Part shown: positions 33,470-46,315 of the stretch, piece by piece
Layout: each line of letters begins with the position of its first letter
How positions within the stretch are numbered: the first letter of the stretch is position 1
Source: Torreya grandis
Lineage: Eukaryota; Streptophyta; Pinopsida; Cupressales; Taxaceae
Length of the DNA stretch: 64,000 nucleotides
Direction: 5' to 3'
NCBI GenBank assembly: GCA_037957365.1
Contig: JARHVA010000122.1
Span: 3,979,001-4,043,000, forward strand
Position numbers and translations under genes: made by a program
The notes under the pieces: generated by a model
Database searches by the model: none
The model's input: the letters and a program-made list of their open reading frames with translations, nothing else
What the model was told of the DNA's origin: nothing

Positions 33470-33993
33470 TGATATGGGCAAAAATTCAAGTGATAGGTCC
33501 ACCCCAATTGATGATGGAACTTCTGGGAGCCATAAATTTTGCACCATAGCTCCAATTGACTCACCATTTGAATCATTGGAAAGCTAAGATTGAGGAGAAC
33601 ATGGTGACATGGCATCAAGATCTGATAAATGAAGTTTGACCCTTAAAAACCTAATGGAAGTGCCCCAAATTTCAATTTTAGTAGTGCAGTCTAAAAATAG
33701 TTTCTAAAAATAGTAATTCCTCAAATTTCGTATTTTTGTAAATCATGGAAGTTGAACTAATTCATGTCCCTTGAGATTGGTGACCTTCCACATCCTCACC
33801 CCACCTTCAAAATATGTATAAATAAATATGTAACCCAAAATGGAAATTAGACATCTCTTCTCAAAGATAGGCATATGCTTGGGTCTACAAATTTGATCAA
33901 TAAAACATCTTTTTTCAGAGATATCATTATTTGAGTTGTGTTGTTCTTATTTCTTGAATTATATTTCAACCAAATATTTTGAGTTTTGGATCA
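33470..33993 (+). repeat. Array LTR 4
   Basis: TGATATGGGCAAAAATTCAAG to GTTTTGGATCA; no primer site follows, as expected for the last LTR. The best CA terminus of the four. Confidence 0.8.
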
Positions 33994-34640
33994 TCTATGG
34001 AGGTAAATGCTCCTATGAGATAGACTATGACCACAAAGAGGGACCAGATGAGAGTTTCATTGGTAGTAGCATAGGTAGTTCTGGTGTTTATGACATTGGA
34101 GAGGGACACAACACATAGTCATCTAGTAGTGAGGACTTAGGGGAGAGATGATATTTAGGTATAGGTAGTGACCATCACCTAAGAAAGTGACCATGCATAG
34201 GGATAGGTAGGTACCTTTACATATGAAATATATTATGCATGAGCACAATTGGCCACTATGATATAAGAGAGATATTCTACACAAGGTCAGTTAGGCATGA
34301 TCTTGTAGGAGAGGAAAGAGTTATAAGCATAGGTGACCTTGATCTTAGCTGAGCAAGATGATTTGAGGTAAATAGGAGGACAATCATATATAGGACTAAC
34401 TCAAACTATCATAACATCTAGATATGTGGTAATAGTAGAGGAGTTGAGGTACTATGAATCACATGTCTTTAATAGTCTACCAAATGTACCCCAATATGTA
34501 GAGTATGTAATAGAGTGAGTTGTGGTAGGGAGACCTAGTAGTACTACACCCAATGATGGTACAACATTTTTAGGTGTTCATACAGGTTAGGGAGATTAAT
34601 AGGATCTAGGGGATAATAGGACCCCTACACCATAGAACTA
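33994..34640 (+). pseudogene. Probable PMD-like frame, C-terminal part
   Basis: Directly right of the array the plus strand reads YGGKCSYEIDYDHKEG, PDESFIGSSIGSSGVYDIGE, then SSSSEDLGER and further fragments. It is acidic, Ser/Gly-rich and has no retroviral motif. By position it is the continuation of the PMD-like frame split by the array, but I could not match it to a known domain, and the reading phase across the array cannot be checked by eye. Confidence 0.35.
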
Positions 34641-35903
34641 TTGTACTCTTGTATTATTATGATTTTTATTTTGGCATGTGAGCTAATGTAGTGAGATGTA
34701 TATACCATTATGAGAGACATGGACATTTGATATATATGTATGTATTTATGTATGTATGGATATGGCATTTTGATTTGAGTTATGATGTTTTTATGATGAT
34801 GTATGATATTATAAATAATTATGTTCATGTGATGATTGATTTTATGATGCAAATGATGTTTTTGACATGTGGTGATTTAGCATTTTTTATATTAGTAGGT
34901 GCATACTTCATTTAATGATTTTTTAAATGTGTATTTTTAAGTTAATGAATTTATGTGATCCTATACTTATATTGATATGTGATTGGATAACATAATGGTT
35001 TGATTCATTTATCTAGATTTAGAAAAATGATTAATTGTGGTGATTAACTTTATGATAAAATTTACAATGGATGTTATGTGATAGAATTAATTTGATTTAT
35101 GTGATGATAAACAATATTATTTAGATAGATGAGATGTTGATTTAATATATGATGATGTTTATGATAAATAGTATGTTTTAATGATTAAAAACACCTAAAT
35201 CAATGATGTAAATGGTTAATGACAATCATTTAATAAAACACATAATTTTCTTAAATGTATTGAAATGTTATGATTTCATTTATATGGATGAGATTTGATT
35301 GTAGAATCTTTGAAATTATCTTAACATTAAGTTTGGACAACAAAACTATATGTAAAAAGAGAGGAAAGAAGTGAAGAAAGCTTAAAGTGAAGAAAGCTTA
35401 AACAATCAAAAGAGAAACATCCTAATGAATGTATCAACAAGTAGGTATGAAAAAAGAAGAAGATGTGATGCTCTTTCATTTATGAGGACCAAAAATAGGA
35501 AGGTGGATTGGATTATGAACATAATCCCTTTGCATACTTCACATTAACATTATTTGGTTTTTAAAGAAGTTTCTTGATCACATAGTGTCAGGTAAGCTCA
35601 AAATCCCTTATTTTGTGGAGGGTAAAAAGGGAGATGGATGAAAATGGAACCTTCTTATATGGATAGCTTTCCATTTATATAGTTTATCAAAGAGTCATTA
35701 TAAACAATTTTATGTCTTATTTGGTATATATTGATTGATGCAGGAAGTCTACCTTTTAACTATTGTGAAAGATGATTGCAGCTTCCAATTTTTTTTGACT
35801 ATGGGTCTTTTTGATGCTATTATTTTTTAGAGGTTGGATAAGTTGATCAATGTGAGAATTTTCTATGAGATTGATTGATTTGACAAATATTTTAAATTAA
35901 GCA
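34641..35903. other. AT-rich noncoding stretch
   Basis: No gene seen. Rich in TATG/GATG-type simple sequence (for example atgtatgtatttatgtatgtatgg near 34735-34760) and T-rich tracts. It corresponds by position to the region between integrase and the antisense frame in T2. Confidence 0.5.
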
Positions 35904-36021
35904 TCCATCAAGGGAGTGGTCTAAGATTTTAATTTGTTAGGCTTAGATAGTTATCTTTTAAGGGAGCAATCTACCTTATTTTAAGCAATTGGGAGTTATT
36001 TGGCAATTGTCCTTCAAGGGA
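35904..36021 (-). repeat. Three TCCTTCAAGGGA-type motifs downstream of integrase
   Basis: TCCATCAAGGGA at 35904-35915, TCTTTTAAGGGA at 35954-35965 and TCCTTCAAGGGA at 36010-36021, spaced 50 and 56 bp. The first is followed by GTGGTCTAAG, mirrored in T2 (CTTAGACCAC beside its third motif). T2 has three motifs at the same relative place (57992-58101). Confidence 0.8.
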
Positions 36022-36449
36022 GCAGTATGAAATACTAGAGATGACCCATAAGATATATGAATTTTTTATTTTTTATTTTTTGTAAACATATAATTTCTTA
36101 TATAGGCTTAAGGCTTACCTTTATGAAGGCAAAACTATAACACAAAAAGGTTGAATAGTGGGTGAGAGGATGCTTTAAGAGATAATAACCATGGGATTTC
36201 ATCCTATTAGGGATGAAAAGTATCCATGAGAACCATTCCATGGGTAGAGATGTGATACCCATATTTAGGATTGAGGCTAATACTATGATGGATAATCACA
36301 TAATTTTATACTTTAATTGGTTATCCTCAGAGTAAGGAGATGAAGGTGATAATCTTGTAGAATAAGGGATGAGCTTAAGTTAGACATAAGGTGAGTTTTA
36401 AATTATTTTAACAAAATAATGAATGTAGATGAAAAGAATTGAGGGGCTC

Positions 36450-37600
36450 ACATTCCATTTTCCCTTAAAGAGATGATAACTAGTAAGATCATAACCCATA
36501 CTTATGCATTATGATATACGGTTTAAGCCAATTAAAAGTAAACTGACCTCACTTACTTCTTTCCATATTTTTTACATACTAATTTTACTTTAAGATGAGG
36601 TTTTAGATATTTAATTATCATTCTCTTAGTTTTTTTTTATAAGTTCACTTGATTCATTCTTGATAGACATGAAGATGGTTAAGCACGAATAAATGACACT
36701 CTTCAAGTAGCTCAAGTTGGGATAAATGTTATTGATGATAATTGCCCTCTGAGATGATATCATAGAGGGATATACAAAGGGAGGGAATTTGGAATTTGAG
36801 AGGAAAAATAAACCTCTACTCCAAAGACAAGTGAGAAAGGGGTAGCACCCATAGGGGTTTAATTACTGGTTTCATATGTCAATAGGGCGAAGGGAATATG
36901 TAAGTGTCAATCCTGACCAGACACATTGACCATTTTAATTAAAATTTTATTAAATATTTTGTTAGAATATTAAACCTATCCACTAGCTTATGGATTATAT
37001 GGGTATGAGAAGCTTAACTTAAATCCAAATGTGTCATAAAGATTGCTTACTTTTTTTATTAAAAGATTTGCCATTATCAGTGATGATTTTGTGAGGAACA
37101 CTGAAGCCATAGATAATGTCATGGTTAATGAATTTGATAATTTTATTAGATTTTGTTGAGATGAGTGGAATATCATACACCCACATGGGGAAATATTCAA
37201 TCATAGTGATGATATAATGATGTCACTATGAAGAATGAGGGTTAATTTCACCAATGAGATTTAATCTCCACTATGAGAAGGGCCATAAATCCTTAGAGAC
37301 TTGAATACCATGACTAGGAACATGATGTAAATTAGCATGTTTCTAAAATTTGACACACTTCTTTACATAATCATAATATTATTGGTTAAGGGTAGGCCAA
37401 TAGTAGCTAAGGCAAAGGATGCATATAGTGACAACTAGACTACTGAAGTGTCATCTATAAATCCCATCATGTATTTCCTTGATGGCATGAGAGATTTCAT
37501 GATTATATAGGCATATAAAGAGGAAACCATCAAAGCCTCACTTATAAATAATTCCAATAGTATGGTGTAATGAGAGGTACTCTATATAAATGTTCTTCAT
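36450..37600 (-). pseudogene. Integrase of the minus-strand Tat-like element
   Basis: Reading leftwards: EIHDGIYR-HFSS and DYVKKCVKF-KHANLHH (zinc-binding H-H-C-C region, one Cys now Phe), a core segment IEYFPMWV where family members have TDYFTKWVEA (catalytic Asp now Glu), KIITDNGKSFN (second Asp kept), FGFKLSFSYPYNP, GQDWHLHIPFALLTYETSN-like TGP segment and HLHVYQE near 36680. Frame changes and stops are numerous. The order and spacing match the T2 integrase at 56480-57720. Confidence 0.75.
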
Positions 37601-38163
37601 CAATTTGTAGATATATTAGAAGGAACAATGGCTAAGGTAAGGTAGTTAAAGATTTGATTATACCAAATATTAGATTGGGCCTCTTCTACATTAAAAATGG
37701 AAGGGAGGTCTGATTTAGAGTAATAGGGCTCATTAAGGTGATGGACGGTAACAAAGAGTTTAGAATCAAAAGGTGTAGATGGGATTTGAGAAGCAAGAGA
37801 AGCCATTGTATCAACAAACTTGTTAGTATAATACAGAGTGGATTGAATAAGGTAATGATCAATTGACATCAATAATACATCTAATAATTATTTTTAATAT
37901 TTTAAAACATCATTTTTACATTGGAAAGAACCATTTATTTTGTTAAACACAAGCTGGGAGTCACCAAAAATTATGATCAATTTGACTCCTAAGGATAGAG
38001 CTATTTGGAGACCTATCATTAGCACTTCATAATCAGCCATGTTATTGGAGTAATCAAAATAAAGTTTAAAAGATAAGGGGAGAGGCTCACCATCAAGGGG
38101 GATAAAGATGATGCTAGCACCCCCACCATATTGACACTTTGATCTATCAAATAACATGGTCAT
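37601..38163 (-). pseudogene. Archaeal-like RNase H (second RNase H), minus strand
   Basis: From 38163: MTMLFDRSKCQYGGGASIIF, then NMADYEVLMIGLQIALSLGV and IIIFGDSQLVFNKINGSF; Asp, Glu and Asp landmarks are present. After a stop it continues from 37872 (FVDTMASLASQIPSTPFDSK), the 'ADALA' region. It lies between the classical RNase H and integrase, the dual-RNase-H order known for the Tat lineage. It is very similar to 55999-56450. Confidence 0.8.
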
Positions 38164-39960
38164 CTAATAATCAATGTTCTCTTAAGAAAGAGTTCTAATG
38201 GATGCATCAGGAAACTCAAGAGGACATTGGTTGTTTGCTAAAGGTGCTTTATCCAATTGGTCAGCAATAATTTTCCCTTTGATTGAATTTTTTTGGAGGA
38301 AATCAAGATCCAACTTAGATAAAAGCATGATACATCTATCCATACACTAATTTTGATATGGATTAGAATGCATATACTTGAGTGGGTCGATGTCGGTTAT
38401 GACAAAAGGTTTTGTGGTTAAGAAGATAATGATAGAATTTGGAAGCCAAAAAGACCAAAGTAAGAAATAGTTTCTCAGTATGGGTATATCAAGTTTCATA
38501 TTCTATAAGTGTTTGAATTATATAGTGCATTTCTTGTTCTTTATGCTAATCATCATGATGTGTAAGCATAGCCCCTAAGGTGTGGTTTCTGATAAAAATG
38601 TAGAGGTAGAAGGATTGGTCCTATTTTAGAGGGACAAGAACAATAATGGAAATAAGATACTCTTTAAGTGAGTCAAATGCCTTTTGATAGGATTTGTTCC
38701 ATTTAAAGGAGATATCCTTCTTAAGATGGTGGTGGAAGGGCTGAAATCTATCATATAGTTGAGAGATGAAGTAACAAATGGATTGCAACCTCCCCTGTAA
38801 ACTACAAAGTTTCTTGAGGTTAGTCAAAGGAGGCATGTCAAGGATTTCCTTTACTTTAATGGCATAAATTTTTATTCCATAGAGAGAGACAATAAATCAA
38901 AGAAGTTTACCTAACAAGACCCTAAAGATGCCTTTCTTGGGGTCAAGGTAGACATGAAAATGGATAAGGCATTCAAAGATAACCTTAAGGATTACCAAAT
39001 GATCCTTATGACATTTAGACATTCTAAGAAGGTCATTTACGTATTCCTCTATGATTTTATGGATAAGGTCATGAAATATATAGGTCATGGCATGTTGGTA
39101 AGTTGCACTAGTGTTATCTAGACCAAAAGGCATGACCCTATAATAGAAGGTTCCCCATGGGGTGATAAAGACAATTTTATGTTGATCTTCTAGGGTAATC
39201 AAGATCTGATTATAACCCAAGAACCCATCTATAAGAGATAACATTTCATGGATGATAGTAAGATCAACAAACTAGTTAATGCTTGGCAAAGAGAAGCCAT
39301 CTTTTGGACAATCAAGGTTAAGATCATGAAAGTCAACACAAATATGATGTCCCCCTATTATTTTGGTGATATAAACAACATTTTAGACCCATTGGGGATA
39401 ATAAATGGGCTAGATGAAGCTAATGGATAAGAGGTGCTAAAGCTCTTCTTTGATAAGAAGGGTTATACAAGGGTGCATCCTTTGAAGCTTTTAACTAACA
39501 AGCTTGGCATCAAGGTTGGTGATGATGTTATGGATGAATATGAAAGGGTTGATTCCTAGCATAGCATTATAAAACCAAGCAAATGTGATGCTACGGTCTC
39601 ACAAAAAGGAGGTGAAATCTTGATGCTCTAAGGAATCTAAGGATTGCCCAATTTTGACTATGCAGGGGTTATCTTGAGTGCTTAAGTTTATGTCAAGAGT
39701 GGATTTGTTCAACATGGTCAATGTCTCAAGATGTAAGGATTTGTGAATGGAATAATCTTTATCACCAAGATAGGTGAAAAGGGAATCATCATCTTAACAC
39801 TAGACAATATTAATGGTAGGAGAATCATCTTCTACCATCTCATGATGAGTTAGAGCATTGATTCTAGTTTCCCCATCCTTTTGATAATTTAGGGGACCCA
39901 AACTAATAATATTGATCAAAAACACATCAGGGGGAATAGTATTATGATCCCCAAATTTTT
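38164..39960 (-). pseudogene. RT and classical RNase H, minus strand
   Basis: The PR-RT spacer (INISSLGPLNYQKDGETRIN near 39900) leads to an FAWFYNAMLGINPFI start of RT. Then 39244-38897 reads MLSLIDGFLGYNQILI, FITPWGTFYYRVMPFGLDNT, and EEYVNDLLRMSK, where the YVDD active site has become YVND. The thumb/connection (LCSLQGRLQSICYFISQL) and the RNase H region (FYLYIFIRNHTLGAML, then ASKFYHYLLNHKT) follow to about 38170. The loss of a catalytic Asp alone would abolish RT. Confidence 0.85.
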
Positions 39961-40494
39961 AAGGATAAGGAGTTAGTGAGGATAAGATTTATTCCTCAAT
40001 GATGGTGATGGGTATAGTCACTAAAAAACTACACACTATGATTCCAAGTGTTGAAACACCCCTAGACCACCTTACGACCAAACCTAACCTTTTGACCACA
40101 AACCAAACCTAACTCAAGTTAGAATTGACCTACTAGTTAACCCATCTTTTAACTTAAACTGACCTTTGATCCTTGACTACTAATGATCACCCTAACCATC
40201 GATGGTTAGTCTTGACCATTGACAATTAGGTTTCAATCGCCTAAACCACTAAACTACCACATCATTCCAAGTTTATTTTTTATATTTAGCTCATCTAAAT
40301 CATGTGTGAGCCAATGCATGTGATAGATAACTTTAGATATAAAGTTAGACCTTTTGTTAATATATTGTTTCAACTCTCCTTCCTTCTTATAAAAAGAGAC
40401 AGATCTCAGATGGTTGCCCAAGGAGATGCAAATTTCACCACCTTTTTGGATAACAACCTTATAGCTCTATTTGAGTAGTTTTTATGATTTTTAA
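39961..40494 (-). other. Unassigned stretch between RT spacer and LTR A2
   Basis: No gag, protease or primer site was recognised here, although several kilobases of gag-protease would be expected. A deletion has probably joined leader sequence to the end of the protease-RT spacer. CT/AC-rich segments (CCTAACC, TTGACC) resemble the noncoding parts of the Tat-like elements. Confidence 0.35.
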
Positions 40495-41083
40495 TGTAGA
40501 TTTAATTAAGTACTAAAAGCAAAATATAAGCATGGTTTTTAAGATTATCTAGAGATATGGATGGTTGGTTGCGCTCTATTGATCAAGCTTGATTGTGAGA
40601 ACTCCTCTTTGGATAGGGAGGAATGAATTGTAATACACCACACTAAAAAAAAAATGGGATTAAAAGAGATATGAGTGGGATACTTGGTTACAAACTAGTC
40701 CTGAGAAGTGGCACACTTTCTTAGATGGATGTCAACCCACTATTTAACATTCAAGTTTATAAAAAAAAAATGAAATTAAAAAGATATAGATTACAAGATA
40801 TAAATTATTATGGATTATTTAAGATAATATATAAAATATACAAGTTAATAAATGTAGGTATAAACAATACCAACATATAACTTAATAAAGATTAGATAAA
40901 TGTAAACTATTTATGATTAAGAGATAAGATAAATGGATTATGATAAGATGTATAAATGCTTTGCCAAGTTTCATTAATGGATATAAATAGATTAGGAGAG
41001 ATATTTATCAAATGGAATCCAAATTTAATAGCTGTTGAAGATACAAAATAGACTATTTAAAGGGTATTTTTATAGTCTAATAG

Positions 41084-41160
41084 GGATCGATGGCGATCTT
41101 AGAGGATCAACATTGATTCTACAAGATCAACATCGATTCAAATGAATCAATGTTGATTCT
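41084..41160. repeat. 20-bp near-palindrome array, LTR A2 distal
   Basis: Four units exactly 20 bp apart: GGATCGATGGCGATC (41084), GGATCAACATTGATTC (41104), AGATCAACATCGATTC (41124) and GAATCAATGTTGATTC (41144). Confidence 0.85.
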
Positions 41161-41508
41161 GTGTAAAAGTGTTGAACTATAAAAAAACTATAATGACAAC
41201 ATGTATTATTCATAAAACAATAAAAACCAAATGTAAAATAGACACAAACAAACATAAAAGATAGTAGATTTAAAATATAAATAAATTTAAAAGCAATACT
41301 AACCTTTAATGCCTAAAAATGATCTTGGATAAGATGAGATAAAAAAACCTTCAAAAACCTTTGATAATCTCTCCAATAGAAGTTCCAAAAGATAGCAGGT
41401 TGTTGATAAAGTCCACATGCAGGTTGCAATTAGTTTTTGGTAGTGTTTTAGGTTCTAAAATTATAGTCATGTTTTCTTCTGAGCCATGGAGGTCTAATAT
41501 ATATAAAT

Positions 41509-41565
41509 GGATCAACATTGATTTTAACTGATCGGTGTCGATCTTAGAGGATCGATGTCAATTCA
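41509..41565. repeat. 20-bp near-palindrome array, LTR A2 proximal
   Basis: Three units 20 bp apart: GGATCAACATTGATTT (41509), TGATCGGTGTCGATC (41529) and GGATCGATGTCAATTC (41549). Confidence 0.85.
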
Positions 41566-42059
41566 CCAAAAATGGGTAAATTTGAATGAAAATCCATTCC
41601 AATGGGTTAGCATAGGGTAAAAGATGGTTTAAATGAATTTTGAGGTTGTTCAAGTTGTTTTAACCATGGGATAAGTTTGTTAGGAGGTTGGGTAGATTTA
41701 GATTTTTAGAATTTTGATTATTTAAAATATTTTTGGTGGTTAGGGATGGTAAATATTAATTAATAAGATTAATTACCATGGGTTAAAAAGGGGGATATAC
41801 ATGAAATAAACATAGTATAAGTTGACATTTAATTATGGACATTTAGTTTCTTATACTTTAAGTATATTTTATTTATATACTTTCAGGATATTTGAGAGGG
41901 GTTTCAAACCTCTAGGAGTTAAGATGCAAAATATAGATTTTTGGAGGTTTTTACCACATTTTAGACTTAGCTTATTTTAGGATTTCAGGCTATGGTGTAG
42001 ATTTCTAGCGTCTACATTTAATTATTAAAGTAATAGCCTAAAAGATGGAAAAATAGGGC

Positions 42060-43900
42060 AAGGGTGATAAATTATGGCATCTAAAATATCTTCAAAATTA
42101 CCTCAACACAATCTATCACCATATCCCTACTTTGGTTCCATCTATTGATCCATCCTATGGGATGCCATCCCACCTTATGGGCACTACCTCTAATGCCCTC
42201 ACTCCCACCAGATTTTGAGCTACCCAAGCCTCATATTCCACTAACCATCCCATTGACACCACTATCCAAAACCAATATACCTAACCAATCAACAACTAAA
42301 CACCATCTACCCTAACTAATAGCTCCTTTAACATAGGAAATACCCATACCCCTCTTACAATGGGAGTACCTTCTACTAGTGTTGCTACTTTTCCTCTTAT
42401 TTCTAACCCACCTACTTCTATTCCACTCCAGAGCTTGGTGGTTCTTATACCTTCCACCCTTATTCCCATAAACACCAAGATCACTACCCATCCCCAACCC
42501 ATCAACTTAACCATACTTCCCATTCAACTCATACAAACTTCTCTACAAGTATCAATTGCACCTAGCCTAAGCTATGTTTCAAACCCTTAAGGATATATGG
42601 CCCCAACCTCTACCCAAACTTCCATATCTACTTACCTATATGCAATAACCTCTCAAACACTCCCATCCACATACAAATATGTGCCAAATTCCCAACCTTC
42701 TGCTAGTTATCTTTATGATGTGCCTACCCAAACCCAACAAAATGTACCCTATAACCATGGGGGTGCAAAATCACAAAAAGATTATGTCAAACTACTAATG
42801 GACAAAATGACCACCTTAAAGTCATCTATCTATGGTACCCATAACCTCTTATCATATGACCAAATATGTAATGAACCTATTCACCCATCCATCCCTATCT
42901 GATGTTATCCACCTCAATGAGAGCTTACAAAATTTTCTAAATTTCAAAGCAATGAAGGTCCCCAACAAAATTTGAGAACATTTAGGTACTCATTCTACTT
43001 GATCACCTATGATGATGTTCTCCTTCTTTGTGCCTTCCTCATGTCTCTATCAGGTCTAGAACTATATTGGTATAGTGGTATTCCTAGGCACTCCCTCTTC
43101 TCTTTCACCTAGTTCACCCAAACCTTCCTAGACCACTTTTTTATAAACATATGTAGGAAGGTTTTCCATCAATGATCTATACATCATCTAAAAATTTAAT
43201 GATGAGTCTAGTGATGATTTTGAGTCCCATTGGATAAGTATCATCAAGCAACTATCTTTATCTCTACCCCAACCTAATTTGAAAAAACTTTTAGCTTGGG
43301 CATGTGCCAAAAAAATTTCCTCTACTTTTTGGGTTTAGAGCTTCAGTAACTTTGATGAGGATTTTACCATGGTCCATAAACTATAAAATAGATTCAATGA
43401 GAGAAAATTAAATTTGAAAAATAATAACTCCACCTTCAAATCAAGTGAGACATCATCCTCCAAACCCAATAACCAAACCAAAACTAATTCTAAGAATAAG
43501 GGAACCATAAATGTAGTTATCCTTAAGATTACCCCTCCACCCATTGTCAACCAATCTAACTCCTCCAATTCCTCTAATCAAAATAATAGGAATCCAAACT
43601 ATAAAAACTAAAGATAATTTACTCCACTATGGGAGTCATAAGCATTAATCTTGGAAATTTTTTAAAAGACAACATTATCCAACTTCCTCCTATCGAACCT
43701 CCATAACAATTCAACTCTTCTCATCATGCACCTACTTGGTATAAAAAGAATGAATTGTGTACCTTTCACCATGTTATTAGACATGATGTTAATAGGTTCA
43801 ACACCTTCAAGAGCATCATCAAAAATATCATTGACAAAGGGGAGATTATGATGGATAACCCTAACGCACCTCCAAACCAATCACTCAACATCTTCAAAAA
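42060..43900 (+). pseudogene. T1 Gag (5' half of a Tat-like element)
   Basis: A Thr/Pro/Ser-rich N-terminus with many Tyr (42360-42590) leads to 42597-42902, ending DKMTTLKSSIYGTHNLLSYD and EPIHPSIPI, collinear with T2 (LSYDQI..EPIHPSMPIHPY). Decayed capsid follows (LMSLSGLELYWYSGIPRHSL near 43040-43095), then a Ser/Asn-rich linker (KPNNQTKTNSKNKGTINVVI at 43456-43515) and a zinc-like motif CTFHHVIRHDVNRF near 43757-43800. T1 has no visible LTR or primer site; LTR A2 abuts it on the left. Confidence 0.7.
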
Positions 43901-46315
43901 ACCATTTCCCAACCAGGTTTCATCCACCAAAAATAAAAGTAAATTGGAACCCTCCCATGAGGTACACACTAGTAACATGGTACTTAGTGAGCTTGCTATT
44001 GAGGAGACCACTACCCAGTCTACCCTACCATCCCCTCTACTTATTGAGCTAGTACAGTCACCAACCTCTCCTTTGAAATATGAAACAAAGGACATAATTT
44101 TTTACCCTCCTCCATTTCTTAAGATATTGGAGCAACCAACCCCTTTAAAGGACATACCAGAGGAGGCCACTTTACCTAACACACCTTTATATTCTATCCT
44201 ACGATAGTCTACTCTCCTTATGGAAAGTATCCCTGTGGAAGAGATCATTCTACCTACTCTTCCCATTGAGGAACTACCTTCCCAAGCCTCATAACCTTTG
44301 ATTGAGGAGAAGAATGAGATATCCCTCCCCTTTTTCCACCTGTAGACTTATTTTTTAAGACCAACATTAAGGGGATCAAAATTGTCTACAAACCATTTTC
44401 TTGATTGGTCCAAAACATAGGATACCTATCCTAACCTGACATGAATCATGCCATGTTTTGGTATAATCTCATACTTCCTTACTCGACCAGGCAAGAACCC
44501 CCAACCACACCATTATCAAACTAACCTATCATCTCTATTGACAAACCCGCCACCATTACACCCGAATCATTATACCTCTCAACCAACCAAATCTTCTCAA
44601 CCTATCCTACCTAAAGTAGCCAAGTCACATATCATCATTCCAACCAAGCCTATCATGAATCTTGGCATGTTTCCTACTTAAAATCTTATTCACCCATCAG
44701 TAAAGGTAGATTTAAACCCACCAATCCCAAAAAACATACCCCTAACTAAATAAACCAAGAGATCCAAACCACCCAAGATCCCATAAACCAAAGCTTCACC
44801 TCCCTTTTCCACTTTTTCTTCTATTTTAGGACCTCACCCCTCCACCTTAATAAATAAGCCAACCACCCCAATTAAATTTCAAACCCAACCACCACTCTTG
44901 GTTACACCATCACTCCTAATTTCATCCTCACCTATTTTTGGCACAATTTCTATAACCAAAATACCTATCCCTTAGATCTCTACCCCAACACATTCTACCT
45001 CTAAGTCATCCACCACCAAGATATCCACACCTAGAGTATCCACCAAGAAATATCCCTCACCCAAGACTCCCACCATCAAGCCTACTCTTAAAAGGGCTCC
45101 TACCTTAACCACCAAACCTAAGATTCCCATGCCCTTGCCACCTTTATTGGAATCTTACTCAACCATCCTTTAGATGTTATTATAATCATCTTACTTAACC
45201 TTACTACCCATCAGACCATTCAACCCATAGAGTCCTAAACCATATTGGTATAATTAAAAATGAGTATGTTTATACCATAGGATACTACAGCATGATACAA
45301 AAAACTACAAGGCTCTCCAAGTCTTAATCATAAGCTATATCACGAGGATGACTTGTTATTTGATGAGCCTTCTCTAAGCCCACCACTGACCCAAGAACCA
45401 TAAATCATCAGCCAACACCTACCTACCCCCTAATATCACCTCATAGTGAATAGGAACTAAAATAAAAACCTAACCTAACCCCTCCCCCGATCTATACCAT
45501 CCATATGGTCACATGATCACAGGCTCAACCAAAGGATAAGAGAAAGGCAAAAGTGTCCATTCCATGCACATATCCCTCTTCCACCACCCAACTACCTAGA
45601 CAACACCAACCACCTTCAACCAAGATGAAATTATCCATCTTGGGTCCATCTCAATCTAATCCATCTAAATCAATCCAATGAATAGTTATGAAATAACTTC
45701 ACCAAACCCCAATGAAGATGAGTTTGTATGAACTGATCAACACCTCATCACACCATCACCAAGTAATGATAGCAACATTTTACTCTATAGAGGTTAGGCT
45801 AGAATACCCTCAAACTTTAATAGATTTTGTTATATCTATACACATTTCCAACCATATTACCTTTAAATATTTAGAAATACCTTCCATCCATCTAGATGAC
45901 CTAGATCCTCCTCTTTTCATTATCACCTATATCAACTAGACCTGCATCAAGAGGGTTATGATTGATGGGGGAGATAGTATTAACATCATATCCTCCCATA
46001 CCTAAAATTAACTAAAATTACCTAAGAACATCATGTCAGAAACCATGACAATGGTCTAATCATTTAATGATACCATGACCATAACTTTAGGAACTATTGT
46101 CCTTCACATTCACGTAAGACCCCATATCTTTCTTGAGCTCTTCTATGTAGTAAAAGGTGAATTCTAGTAAAAAAATTTATTGGGATGCCCCTAGATTATT
46201 TCCATGGGTTGTGTACCATATACCCTACACTGGTGCATCAAATTTGAGAATGAAGGTCAAGTTGTTACCATACTAGTTGACCCGAGCCCCTTCACATCAT
46301 GCAATATGATTCACT
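43901..46315 (+). pseudogene. T1 proline-rich linker and protease
   Basis: 43901-45690 is extremely Pro/Thr/Ser-rich with acidic patches (EEATLPNTPLYSIL near 44165). From 45700 MKMSLYELINTSSHHHQVMI parallels T2 MSLYESIQNSSQYHQDL. The protease follows: IKRVMIDGGDSINIISSH near 45946-46005 (Asp-Gly-Gly kept), LGTIVLHIHVRPHIFLELFY, then CIKFENEGQVV and TSCNMIH, where it is cut at 46315 by the start of T2. The remainder of T1 pol is not found in the window. Confidence 0.75.

Larger units (their letters stand above)
27155..33993 (+). mobile_element. Tandem array LTR-I-LTR-I-LTR-I-LTR, gag-protease-only gypsy derivative
   Basis: Four LTR copies (523-536 bp) alternate with three internal regions of 1088, 1820 and 1824 bp. 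Each internal region starts with a tRNA-iMet-type primer site and ends at a purine-rich stretch before the next LTR. The coding content is Gag, one zinc motif and protease joined directly to a scrap of integrase; RT and RNase H are absent from all units. This is the plan of nonautonomous terminal-repeat elements with a GAG domain (TR-GAG). Sharing of LTRs between units points to unequal recombination. No target-site copy was found at the outer ends. Confidence 0.85.
40495..42016 (-). repeat. LTR A2 (Tat-like), left end approximate
   Basis: In element sense it starts TGTAGACGCTAGAAATC and contains the CCAAAGAGGAGTT block near its end, shared with T2 and A1. The left limit is a guess from a TGTAGA string on the plus strand. 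No primer site adjoins it. It carries arrays of 20-bp near-palindromes at the two positions seen in A1 and T2. Confidence 0.5.

Noticed and set aside
27155..33993. CRISPR-like or satellite interpretation of the repeats
   Set aside because: The repeats are 523-536 bp, carry TG..CA-type ends, primer sites and purine tracts, and alternate with Gag-protease coding units, so they are LTRs.
34625..34915. Opposed 74-75-codon open frames rich in Ile/Met/Tyr/His
   Set aside because: They are translations of TATG/GATG-type simple sequence; neither resembles a protein.
38380..38400. GGGTCGATGTCGGTTATGAC as another palindrome-array unit
   Set aside because: It is a single copy inside the RNase H coding region, corresponding to TRIDPLKY of T2 on the other strand; no neighbouring unit at 20-21 bp.
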